Shown here: piece by piece, positions 56,149-64,000 of the stretch
Layout: each line of letters begins with the position of its first letter
Numbering within the stretch: position 1 is the first letter of the stretch
Assembly: GCF_030489605.1 (NCBI RefSeq)
Contig: NZ_JAUKFY010000004.1
Coordinates: 248,001 to 312,000 of the forward strand
Direction of reading: 5' to 3'
Source of the DNA: Brevibacillus laterosporus
GTDB lineage: Bacteria; Bacillota; Bacilli; Brevibacillales; Brevibacillaceae
Length of the DNA stretch: 64,000 bases
Made by a program: the position numbers and the translations under genes
Notes under the pieces: generated by a model
The model's input: the letters and a program-made list of their open reading frames with translations, nothing else
Databases searched by the model: none
Told to the model about the DNA's origin: nothing

Positions 56149-56352
56149 TTATAGTTGCAAATTTCCCATTTCGATATCAGATTCCATATGCGCTAGTGCT
56201 GCAGGGAATACGTCCTGTTCCGATTCAGCGTATATCTTAAATGAGCTGACAATCTTTTCTTTGCTGCACACCTGTACGTTATATTGAGAATCTCCATCGT
56301 AGGTCGTTGCAAATCGATACTCTCTTCCATTCACATTCAAATTTTTTTCCAC
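56149..56352 (-). CDS. Hypothetical small protein
   Basis: A GTG at 56352 follows GAGGTG by six bases and gives 67 residues. The stretch VNGREYRFATTYDGDSQYNVQV and acidic tail suggest a small soluble beta-sheet protein. No family is recognised. Confidence 0.5.
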   Translation of the reverse strand: MEKNLNVNGREYRFATTYDGDSQYNVQVCSKEKIVSSFKIYAESEQDVFPAALAHMESDIEMGNLQL

Positions 56353-56495
56353 GATAATCACCTCAGCCTTAGTTTGTCCAGCTTTAAAAAAAGCATTACG
56401 ATCTGTCCTTATCTTTGCTCTGGTTACCTAAAGAAGTGAGTTCCATTCTCCATTCCCCCGGAAATAAGCCGTTTCATTTCACTCATAGAAATGAT

Positions 56496-56531
56496 AAAAG
56501 CCGCCGTCCACTCGACTGGACAACGGCTCTT
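56496..56531 (-). terminator. Terminator after the parE-parC-hypothetical unit
   Basis: A two-part stem, AGCCG/CGGCT and GTCCA/TGGAC, is followed on the minus strand by TTTTATC. Confidence 0.75.
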
Positions 56532-56557
56532 CTTGGCTTACCATCTCTATTCTGTTT

Positions 56558-56887
56558 TTATACCATGGAATAATCCTTTATATTGGTTCGCTGCGTTAAT
56601 TCTTTTCCTGATGGCAGCGTAACGTACATAAGACCTTGACTCTCTTCTTCATTCGTCCAAGAAAAATCAAACGTTACATTTTTCTTCTCAAAAGCCTGTT
56701 CTTCCTCAAATTCTTCCAGGATTAACCGCAATGTTTCAGGATGCAAAGGCACAGAAATGGATTCCCCGGACTGACTCGGAATGGATAGATATTTTAAAGC
56801 ATCTTCAAAATACATGACTGTATCAAGCAACAATGATAACTGTTGCCAGCTCAATTCACTTGTAAACCGCTCAAATGGTTTTAACAT
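56558..56887 (-). CDS. Hypothetical protein after parC
   Basis: The 109-residue protein has an N-terminal helix (FERFTSELSWQQLSLLLDTV), a central acidic stretch (EEFEEEQAFEKK) and beta strands at the end. No family is recognised. It follows parC by about 100 bases and may be in the same transcript. Confidence 0.65.
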   Translation of the reverse strand: MLKPFERFTSELSWQQLSLLLDTVMYFEDALKYLSIPSQSGESISVPLHPETLRLILEEFEEEQAFEKKNVTFDFSWTNEEESQGLMYVTLPSGKELTQRTNIKDYSMV

Positions 56888-56986
56888 TTCTCCGTCATCC
56901 CTTCAATGATGTCCCCGTACAAGGATTTCTTTGGTTGCTTATTCTTAGTTGGATGAAAAATTCTCGTTTTGATTGTTGCTTCGAAG

Positions 56987-59467
56987 TTATACATCGGTTT
57001 CCGATTCTTTATCGTCATGGGATGGAATCGTGGCTTCTAACAAAACCTGGTCAAAAGCCTCATCAACTACTCCCCGTCCGATTCCACCTTGCTCCGTTAT
57101 TGGCACTTGATCTGCTTCTACCGTAATCAACTCTCCACGCTTTGTCACCACAATCCACTTAGGAGAATGTGGCTCCTCCAGCAAAATCGCTTTAATCTGA
57201 TGCGGATTCGTTTTTCTTTTACGGATCAGAAGTAAGCCTTTCCCAGCTCGACCCTGTAGAGGAATATGAGCAATGGAAGTACGTTTCACTACTCCTTCTG
57301 CAGTTAACGCTCGCAAGACTCGATTATCTTCTATGTCCGTAACCAGCAGGTCAATTAATTGGTCGTCTTTTGCCAAATTAATCGCTTTGACACCACTGGA
57401 AGCTCGGCCTGTCGGGGATACCTCCGTCTGCAGAAAGCGGATTACCATCCCATCCTGTGTTACACCAACAAACGCTCCCTCATCATCAATCAAATGAACA
57501 TGATTCACTTCGTCTTCACTGTTCTTTAACTTAATAGCAACGACCGCTCCTGAACGATTGGTTTCATACTCTTTTAGCGCTGTTTTTTTAAGCAAGCCGC
57601 TCTTGGTTGAATGGCAGACATATAATGGCTTGTCAAAGCTATTGACAATATGTACAGCGACGATTCTTTGGCCCTTTTCAAGAGAAAGCACATTTACAAG
57701 TGCTGTCCCAATATCCTTCCATTTCGCGTCCGGAATATCATTTACCAGCATAGCAAAATATTTGCCATCCTGTGTAAAGAATAGCGCTGTATGGGATGTA
57801 TTGGTTTCACAGAAGGTCCTTACCTTATCCCCTTCCTTTACCCCGCAGGTTTCAATCGAACCGCCCATGGATTTAAAGGAACGTGGGCTAACTCGTTTCA
57901 CGTAGCCTTCATGTGTTAACGTCACAATACAGTCCTCTACCTGAATTTGCATGGATAAATCGAGTTTAATTTCCTCAATTTCGCCCTGGATTTCAGTCAT
58001 ACGCGGCTCACTATATTTTTTCTTGATTTCACTTAGCTCTGCAACCAGAACCGAAATTAGCTTTTTCTCACTACCTAGAATAGCCTTAAGCTCCTCTATT
58101 TCCTTGGCAAGCGTCTGTAGCTCCTTCTCAAGCTTCACAATATCAATTCGTGTTAAAGAAGCAAGCTGAATACTTAAAATAGCGTCTGCTTGCAGCTCAG
58201 TAAAACCAAACTTTGCAATAATATTCGCTTTTGCGTCCGCGCGGTCCTCAGAATCCATAATCGTATCCACGATTTGTCTGAGAATGGACTTAGCATGAAT
58301 CAAGCCCTCAACAATATGCCTTCGATTTTCTTTGCGATCCAGATCAAATTGAGAGCGACGAGTCACCATCTCTTTTTGATGTGAAATGTAAGCATCCAGT
58401 AACTGCTTGAGTCCCATCTGCTTGATGGTGCCCTCATGGATGGCATTCATATTGTAGTTGTAGAAAATCTGTAAATCCGTATTTTTATATAAATATTGAA
58501 GTATTGCTTGGGCGTCAGCTTCTTTTTTCAGATCGATAACAACACGGACTTTTTTTAACTCGGCTTCCTTACGCCCGGTCTCGTCTCGAACAGCTAGTGC
58601 ACCTTCGATCTTTCGCTCCATAACCAGCTCATCGATTTGAGCGACTAGCTTTGATTTCACCACATCATATGGAATTTCACTAATCACAATGCGCTTATGC
58701 TTGTTCCCTTTTGCCTCTTCGACATCAGCTCGTCCACGAATGATAAACTGACCTCTACCTGTCTCAAACGCCTTTTTAATGCCAGATACCCCTTGAACAA
58801 TCCCTCTGTTAGAGAAATCCGGACCCTTCACGAACTCCATGAGCTCATCAGTCGTAATGGATGGTTTACGCATCATGGCAATTGTAGCGTCAATGACTTC
58901 TCCGAGATTATGTGTAGGGATGTCGGTAGCAAAGCCTACAGCGATACCAGACGCTCCGTTTACCAGTAAATTCGGGAACCGTGCTGGTAAAACAGCAGGC
59001 TGCACTGTGGAATTATCATAGTTCGGGATAAAAGGTACGGTATCCTTTTCAATATCTCGCAATAATTCATTAGCCAATGCAGACAAGCGAGCCTCCGTAT
59101 ATCGCATAGCAGCCGGAGGATCGGCATCAAGGCTACCGAAGTTACCTTGCCCCTGAATTAACACATGGCGCATCTTCCACCATTGTGCCATCCGTACCAT
59201 CGTCTCATATATGGAGGCATCCCCATGCGGATGGTACGTACCCATTACGGAACCAACTGTTTTGGCTGATTTCCGATAAGGCTTATCAAAGGTGTTATTC
59301 TCTTCGTACATCGAATATAAAATCCGGCGTTGTACCGGCTTTAAGCCATCGCGAGCATCCGGAATAGCACGCGAGAGGATAACTAGATTAGCATAATCCC
59401 CAAAACGTTTTCCCATGATTTCTGCAAAGCTTTGTTCAATTAAACGACTAGAAAACATGCTACTCAT
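56987..59467 (-). CDS. parC: DNA topoisomerase IV subunit A
   Basis: The 826-residue protein has the type IIA A-subunit core: PDARDGLKPVQRRILYSM, GTYHPHGDASIYE (76-88), and the catalytic Tyr123 in MRYTEARLS. The C-terminal half has the beta-pinwheel repeats. Pairing with parE (8-base overlap) makes ParC the better call over GyrA. At the quinolone-site Ser80 equivalent, this protein has Ala84 (HGDAS), while Glu88 is kept. Confidence 0.93.
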   Translation of the reverse strand: MSSMFSSRLIEQSFAEIMGKRFGDYANLVILSRAIPDARDGLKPVQRRILYSMYEENNTFDKPYRKSAKTVGSVMGTYHPHGDASIYETMVRMAQWWKMRHVLIQGQGNFGSLDADPPAAMRYTEARLSALANELLRDIEKDTVPFIPNYDNSTVQPAVLPARFPNLLVNGASGIAVGFATDIPTHNLGEVIDATIAMMRKPSITTDELMEFVKGPDFSNRGIVQGVSGIKKAFETGRGQFIIRGRADVEEAKGNKHKRIVISEIPYDVVKSKLVAQIDELVMERKIEGALAVRDETGRKEAELKKVRVVIDLKKEADAQAILQYLYKNTDLQIFYNYNMNAIHEGTIKQMGLKQLLDAYISHQKEMVTRRSQFDLDRKENRRHIVEGLIHAKSILRQIVDTIMDSEDRADAKANIIAKFGFTELQADAILSIQLASLTRIDIVKLEKELQTLAKEIEELKAILGSEKKLISVLVAELSEIKKKYSEPRMTEIQGEIEEIKLDLSMQIQVEDCIVTLTHEGYVKRVSPRSFKSMGGSIETCGVKEGDKVRTFCETNTSHTALFFTQDGKYFAMLVNDIPDAKWKDIGTALVNVLSLEKGQRIVAVHIVNSFDKPLYVCHSTKSGLLKKTALKEYETNRSGAVVAIKLKNSEDEVNHVHLIDDEGAFVGVTQDGMVIRFLQTEVSPTGRASSGVKAINLAKDDQLIDLLVTDIEDNRVLRALTAEGVVKRTSIAHIPLQGRAGKGLLLIRKRKTNPHQIKAILLEEPHSPKWIVVTKRGELITVEADQVPITEQGGIGRGVVDEAFDQVLLEATIPSHDDKESETDV

Positions 59468-61427
59468 CCTCTCCTACTTCAAAAGTGACATGGGTCTCGA
59501 TCCATTCACGGCGAGGAGGGACTTTATCGCCCATTAAAACCGTAATTAGTTTTTCACAATGAGCCCGGTCTGCAAGAGACACTTGGATCAGCTTTCGGTT
59601 CTCAGGGTCCATTGTCGTCTCCCATAATTGATCAGGGTTCATCTCACCTAAGCCCTTGTAACGTGTAATTTTTGCCCCTTTGCCTAACTTTTTCAGAGCG
59701 ATTTCCAATTCATGATCATCCCAGCAGTAATAGGATTCGGCACCCTTCTTACCCTTTCCACCATCTTTAGATACCTGATAAAGCGGCGGCTGAGCAATAT
59801 AAAGCTTATTAGCCGCAATAAGCGGCTGCATATAACGGAAGAAGAAGGTTAACAGGAGCGCTTGGATATGTGAACCATCCACGTCAGCGTCAGACATGAT
59901 AATTATCTTATCGAACGCGCAATTCTCAATGGAAAATTCTTCGCCAATATCTGTCTCCAGCACTTCTAAGATCGTTCTGAACTCTTCATTTGATAAAACC
60001 TCGGAGAGCTTAGCCTTTTCCGTATTCAACGGCTTTCCTTTCAAACCAAAGATCGCTTGGTATTCAGAGTTGCGAGCTTGCTTAGCCGACCCTCCTGCTG
60101 AATCACCCTCGACTAAGAATAACTCGTTAATCTTCGGATTTTTATATTGAGGGGGTGCAAATTTTTCAGAAATGGATTTACGTTTCTTTGCTCCCTTTCC
60201 TTTTTTGTCCCCGCGCAGTGCTTCTCGTTGTTTTCGCAGCTCTTCACGAATTTGCATCGATTTTAATGCTTTATCAATTAATAGCTTAGCGATCTCAGGA
60301 TTCTCTTCTAAGAAAAAGCCCAATTTTTCCGAGATGATCTGTTCAACAATGGTGCGTGCTTCTTCATTGCCCAATTTATCCTTTGTTTGCGATTCAAACT
60401 GAACATCAGACATTTGCAGAGATAACACGCCTAAAAAGCCTTCACGCAAATCGTTCCCGGTCAAATTGGGATCTTTTTCCTTGATATACCCTTTCCTGCG
60501 GGCAAAATCATTAAAAATCCTGGTGGTTGCATTTTTAAAGCCTGTGACATGTGTACCACCATCATTTGTCGGGATTGAATTCACATAAGAAGCTAATGTC
60601 TCCGTATAGCCATCATTGTATTGGAAGGCCAGCTCTACATACACGTTATCCTTTTCACCATCAAAGTAAACTACAGAATGAAGGCCATTTTTACCCTCGT
60701 TTAAATACTCTACATATGATTTAATGCCATCTTCATAATGGAATTCTTCTTTACGTACCTCTGGCGTACGTTTATCAATTAACACCATGCGTAAGCCTTT
60801 CAACAGAAAAGCCGTTTCACGGAAGCGATCACGCAAGGTTTCGTAATCAAATTTAGTAGTGGTAAATACCTCAGGGTCTGGCTGGAACGTTACGGTTGTC
60901 CCCGTACGTTTGGACTTTCCTACAATCTCAAGGCCCGTGACAGCCTTACCTACAAATTCCTGCCCATTCTTATCCACTACATATTCAAAGCGTTGTTTAT
61001 AAATGTTTCCTTCTCGGTGAATTTCTACTTCCAGCCAGCGAGACAAGGCAACGACGACACTGGAGCCAACTCCGTGCAAGCCGCCGCTTTTTTTATACCC
61101 GCCTCCGCCAAATTTACCACCTGCGTGAAGTGTAGTAAAAATGACCTCTGGCACTGGTCGTCCAGATTTATGCATACCTGTTGGAATACCGCGTCCGTGA
61201 TCCTCCACGCTAACGCTGCCATCCGGATAAAGAGTGACAATAATGCGATCGTTCACGCCAGCCAAAGCTTCATCCTTAGCATTATCCACGATCTCCCACA
61301 CCAAATGGTGCAAACCGCGTGATCCAGTGGAGCCTATGTACATACCAGGCCTTTTACGTACGGCGATCAAGCCTTCCAGGACCTGAATATCTTCTTCGGT
61401 ATATGATAGTGCTCGATTATCAGCCAT
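59460..61427 (-). CDS. parE: DNA topoisomerase IV subunit B
   Basis: The 655-residue protein has the GHKL ATPase (MYIGSTGSRGLHHLVWEIVDNAKDEA, VEDHGRGIPTG, GGLHGVGSSVV) and the TOPRIM domain with EGDSAGGSAKQARN and DADVDGSHI. It supplies ATP-driven strand passage to ParC for chromosome decatenation. The start has GAGGGGAGA. Operon order parE-parC. Confidence 0.93.
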   Translation of the reverse strand: MADNRALSYTEEDIQVLEGLIAVRKRPGMYIGSTGSRGLHHLVWEIVDNAKDEALAGVNDRIIVTLYPDGSVSVEDHGRGIPTGMHKSGRPVPEVIFTTLHAGGKFGGGGYKKSGGLHGVGSSVVVALSRWLEVEIHREGNIYKQRFEYVVDKNGQEFVGKAVTGLEIVGKSKRTGTTVTFQPDPEVFTTTKFDYETLRDRFRETAFLLKGLRMVLIDKRTPEVRKEEFHYEDGIKSYVEYLNEGKNGLHSVVYFDGEKDNVYVELAFQYNDGYTETLASYVNSIPTNDGGTHVTGFKNATTRIFNDFARRKGYIKEKDPNLTGNDLREGFLGVLSLQMSDVQFESQTKDKLGNEEARTIVEQIISEKLGFFLEENPEIAKLLIDKALKSMQIREELRKQREALRGDKKGKGAKKRKSISEKFAPPQYKNPKINELFLVEGDSAGGSAKQARNSEYQAIFGLKGKPLNTEKAKLSEVLSNEEFRTILEVLETDIGEEFSIENCAFDKIIIMSDADVDGSHIQALLLTFFFRYMQPLIAANKLYIAQPPLYQVSKDGGKGKKGAESYYCWDDHELEIALKKLGKGAKITRYKGLGEMNPDQLWETTMDPENRKLIQVSLADRAHCEKLITVLMGDKVPPRREWIETHVTFEVGEDE

Positions 61428-61829
61428 TCTGTTCTCCCCTCTTACACACTTGCAATCAACGTTCCTTCAAGCGAACACCTAATCGCTATTTTATCTCATT
61501 TCATAAAAAGAAAAAACTCTTTTACATGAAAGCTCTTACATAGTTGCTACTATACATGTATTTTACTTGTTGTTCCACCGTAACAAACGCACATACAAAG
61601 AAAAGTTAACCTTTCCTATTGCTTTTCCCTATTCTTCTAGAAAAATAACCATCTTTATCCCTTTCTAACAAAGGTAACGTTCTTCCTGCTTTTTTATATG
61701 TATTTTTTTGCAATCTGGCTTTTATAAAAGGTAAACTACAGGCTGCTTCCTAAAAACAACAGGAACATTCGTTCGTTTCTTGTAGATAAATACAGCCACC
61801 CTGCCGTTTGGACAAGATGGCTGAAAGAC
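61428..61829. other. 402-bp intergenic region upstream of parE
   Basis: Between parE and the YebC-family gene, both read leftwards. It holds a weak hairpin (CAGCCA/TGGCTG at 61793-61823) just after the YebC gene, which is probably its terminator. No other gene or clear promoter was found. Confidence 0.5.
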
Positions 61830-62576
61830 TTAGCCTTGAATACGTTCCAGCTCTTCTTTATCAATGTCGTAATTCGCATACACATTTTGTACGTCGTCAT
61901 TTTCTTCAAATGCTTCCATCATCTTCAGGATTTTTTCAGCATCTTCACCTGAGACCTTCACAGTGTTTTGTGGAATCCACTGTACCTCAGCATTGGTAAA
62001 TTTATATCCCTCTGCTTCCAATGCATGTTTTACTTGCTCTAATTCGTGAGGATGCGCAATGACTTCGAATTCTTCTTCTGTCACGATTAAATCCTCTGCA
62101 CCAGCTTCTAGGGCTTGCATCAGCATTGTATCTTCATCAATTTCAAATTCTTCGCGGTCAATAACAATTACACCTTTACGGTCAAACATGAAGCTTACAG
62201 ATCCTGTTTCACCCATATTTCCACCGCGTTTACCAAAAATAGCTCGTACATCAGCGGCTGTACGATTACGATTATCAGACAAGCATTCTACGATAACAGC
62301 TACTCCGCCTGGAGCATAGCCTTCATAACGAATTTCTTCGTAATTATCCCCTTGTCCGCTGTCCGTAGCTTTTTTAATCGCACGCTCAATATTGTCATTG
62401 GGCATATTAATAGCTCGTGCATTGGCAATAATTGCTTTTAGTTTCAGGTTTGCAGTCGGGTCAGGTCCGCCGTTTTTAGCTTCTACATAGATTTGACGAG
62501 CTAACTTAACATATTGATTGTTTTTCTTTTGATCGGCTGCACCTTTTTTTCCTGCAAATAACTTAAACTTTGGCAT
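61830..62576 (-). CDS. YebC/PmpR-family regulator
   Basis: The 248-residue protein has the family pattern GKKGAADQKKNNQYVKLARQIYVEAKNGGPDP, MPNDNIERAIKKATD, GYAPGGVAVIVECLSDNRNRTAADVRAIFGKRGGNMGETGSVSFMFDRKGVI. YebC-family proteins act as DNA-binding regulators, and some affect translation of proline-rich stretches. The start has a GGTGAGGAGAG site. Confidence 0.9.
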   Translation of the reverse strand: MPKFKLFAGKKGAADQKKNNQYVKLARQIYVEAKNGGPDPTANLKLKAIIANARAINMPNDNIERAIKKATDSGQGDNYEEIRYEGYAPGGVAVIVECLSDNRNRTAADVRAIFGKRGGNMGETGSVSFMFDRKGVIVIDREEFEIDEDTMLMQALEAGAEDLIVTEEEFEVIAHPHELEQVKHALEAEGYKFTNAEVQWIPQNTVKVSGEDAEKILKMMEAFEENDDVQNVYANYDIDKEELERIQG

Positions 62577-62756
62577 CTGAAACTCTCCTCACCAGAAATG
62601 TCTGCTTGGGTATGAAATAATAATTTATTGTAGCAAAAAGTAGCGATTCGTACAAGGCTGGCTCGTCTGATTGCCACAAAGATGGCAAGGGTAAAGACAT
62701 AATTACGGGGTAAGCTAGATAGTGAACCCATACCTATTTGCGAGGAGGATGAGCCT

Positions 62757-63146
62757 GTGCTAAGTGCAACGAAACCGTTTATAAAGCTGCATAAATATGA
62801 CGAGCATCTGGTAGCTGACATTGAGGCACTCAATTCATCTGGATATGCTAAAGATGACATTTATGTGTTGAAATGGAACCCCGATAAGAATCATTCCAAT
62901 CAGCGCGACAATTTTTACAAATACAGTACACATTTTGAAAAAGCAAAGGGCCATATCGACAGCAAAGCTAACTTTTTTGATAACGGCGGAAAGGAATTAC
63001 GTTCAAAGCTCGAACATATCGGGCTAACCAAAGACGAAGCCTCTGCCTTAGTAAGAGAACTGGAAGAGACGGATAAAACCTGCATTTTGGCTGTGCATGA
63101 TTTAAAGGATAATATTATTGAAATGAATACTCAATATAATCAATAG
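62757..63146 (+). CDS. YflT-type general stress protein
   Basis: A GTG at 62757 follows CGAGGAGG. The 129-residue protein has a heat-induced stress (YflT) domain: KPFIKLHKYDEHLVADIEALNSSGY, DDIYVLKWNPDKN, GLTKDEASALVRELEETDKTCILAVHDLKD. In Bacilli the family is induced by SigB under stress (knowledge); no clear SigB promoter was seen here. Confidence 0.8.
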   Translation: MLSATKPFIKLHKYDEHLVADIEALNSSGYAKDDIYVLKWNPDKNHSNQRDNFYKYSTHFEKAKGHIDSKANFFDNGGKELRSKLEHIGLTKDEASALVRELEETDKTCILAVHDLKDNIIEMNTQYNQ

Positions 63147-63163
63147 GGTGCTACAATCAGCAA

Positions 63164-63198
63164 GAAACCCGGAGTAAAGGTAGCTCCGGGTTTGATTT
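63164..63198 (+). terminator. Terminator after the stress protein gene
   Basis: The stem AAACCCGGAG/CTCCGGGTTT is followed by GATTTATCTC. Confidence 0.65.
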
Positions 63199-63219
63199 AT
63201 CTCATTTGACATGTCTTTT

Positions 63220-63519
63220 TTACTCGTGAGTGCAGTCAATCAGCTCGATGCCTTCCATTGTTTCATGCAATTTCGCATGAGCAGCCTCTTCCTCTTCTTC
63301 TAGCAACGGCACTAGTTCTCCATCTTCAATACCAAACACATAAATGTCGATTTCGCCTTCTTCATCAATCTCGTCTTCTTCGGTTGCCTCAGTAAGTGCA
63401 ACAAATTGTTTGTTATTTAATTCAAACATCGCGATTACTTCAAAATCGCCCATTTCCTCGCCATTTTCATCGTCTAGAGTGATGATATCGCCTAAAGCCA
63501 AATCTTTTTCATTTTCCAT
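63220..63519 (-). CDS. DUF1292 protein (YrzB-like)
   Basis: The 99-residue acidic protein has the DUF1292 pattern ITLDDENGEEMGDFEVIAMFELNNKQFVAL. Role unknown. The ATG follows GGAGGCATATACAC. Confidence 0.85.
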   Translation of the reverse strand: MENEKDLALGDIITLDDENGEEMGDFEVIAMFELNNKQFVALTEATEEDEIDEEGEIDIYVFGIEDGELVPLLEEEEEAAHAKLHETMEGIELIDCTHE

Positions 63520-63717
63520 GTGTATATGCCTCCTGCTTTTGTTCGCTTAGGTTATGTATGTCGTCCATTCAGACAGCAACTCATATGTTTGGTATAGGGT
63601 TACATAACAGGCTAGTTACTAGCTCAATTAGCTAGGCCTATTCACATCCAGTGTTCCCTAACACCTTTCTTAGCATACCCTGCTTTTCAGGAAAAGTCCA
63701 TGAGAAGTTCTAAAACA

Positions 63718-63750
63718 TAAAGACCGTCTCCTTCTAAGAAGACGGTCTCC
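63718..63750 (-). terminator. Terminator after the YozD-like gene
   Basis: The stem AGACCGTCT/AGACGGTCT is followed by TTTATGTTTT on the minus strand. Confidence 0.75.
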
Positions 63751-63777
63751 TTCATTTATCTACTGTTTCGAGGTAAA

Positions 63778-63969
63778 CTAATCCGCCTCGTAAGGGATCT
63801 CTTCAATGACTCCCTTCTCAATCAAAAAGGCTTCCTCAGCTTCCAAAATTGTAATAATTTCTTGACGTCCTACTTTCATGCCGCCTTCAGCAAGTTTTCT
63901 TTCTACGAATTGCAGCATCTCTTCATAGTCTAACACTTGTACATCTTGTTGATTATTTTGCTGTCCCAT
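63778..63969 (-). CDS. YozD-like small protein
   Basis: An ATG at 63969 follows GGGGGTTATAACC and gives 63 residues. The pattern YEEMLQFVERKLAEGGMKVGRQEIITILEAEEAFLIEKG is like YozD of Bacillus. A longer frame reaches the window edge but has no ribosome site that can be judged. Confidence 0.6.
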   Translation of the reverse strand: MGQQNNQQDVQVLDYEEMLQFVERKLAEGGMKVGRQEIITILEAEEAFLIEKGVIEEIPYEAD

Positions 63970-64000
63970 GGTTATAACCCCCTGCATTCTCTCAGCCATT

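Noticed and set aside
63619-63635. CTAGCT/AGCTAG inverted repeat upstream of the DUF1292 gene
   Set aside because: Short, AT-flanked and without T run or known regulator pattern.

Overview
The window looks like chromosome from a spore-forming, low-GC Gram-positive bacterium of the order Bacillales, most like Brevibacillus or a close Paenibacillaceae relative (inference from the gene set; no search was run). The pointers are a CotH-type spore-coat kinase, a YycC/YkpA/YwqA-YwqB/YebC/YrzB-type housekeeping set, an ammonia-dependent NadE, ParE/ParC, a two-Cu ba3-type oxidase and strong GGAGG ribosome sites. No insertion sequence, phage gene, rRNA or CRISPR array was seen. Most genes lie on the minus strand.

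Region by region: 1-5.3 kb has the start of an aldehyde dehydrogenase (cut by the window edge) and an overlapping operon of SNF2 helicase, SWIM protein and Sfp-type phosphopantetheinyl transferase. 5.4-9.7 kb has an ABC-F ATPase and a three-gene ba3-type cytochrome oxidase operon. 10.0-10.5 kb is a five-tRNA cluster (Leu-TAG, Thr, Tyr, Gln, Leu-CAA). 10.7-21.8 kb holds an SCP2 protein, a YycC-like protein, thioredoxin-like proteins, a sugar-type oxidoreductase, a TPR glycosyltransferase divergent from CotH, a CcdA/ResA-like pair, a phosphodiesterase lipoprotein and a long phenylalanine hydroxylase. 21.9-27.4 kb is a thiamine operon (tenI-thiS-thiG-thiE-tenA-thiX-thiY) under a TPP riboswitch that is followed by two hairpins and a small upstream ORF. 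27.5-34.0 kb has a GNAT enzyme, a UbiD decarboxylase, NadE, LplA and a LysR regulator.

34.2-44.9 kb is the most unusual part: an ESX/type VII secretion-like locus with a three-ATPase EssC/EccC protein, a YukD/EsaB ubiquitin-like protein and two WXG100-type proteins. These are interleaved with a membrane-anchored Ser/Thr-kinase-like WG-repeat protein, a PP2C phosphatase and a vWA protein. The last three form a triad resembling TerY-P phosphorylation triads. EsaA, EssA and a normal EssB are absent. A two-module CbxX/EccA-like AAA+ protein lies about 9 kb beyond the locus (53.4-55.9 kb).

45.2-50.0 kb holds a YuiF-type antiporter and a second TPP-riboswitch operon for thiamine or pyrimidine uptake (substrate-binding lipoprotein, thiamine-binding protein, permease, ATPase). 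It supplies an ATPase that the first thiamine operon lacks. 50.0-53.3 kb has a type III polyketide synthase with an isoprenylcysteine-methyltransferase-like partner (BpsA/BpsB type) and BrnQ. 56.1-64.0 kb is housekeeping: two small unknown genes, parC, parE, a YebC-family regulator, a YflT-type stress protein, a DUF1292 protein and a YozD-like protein.

Gene functions are family assignments read from motifs and overall similarity. Starts were chosen from ribosome-binding sites and, in three places, from overlap with terminators.
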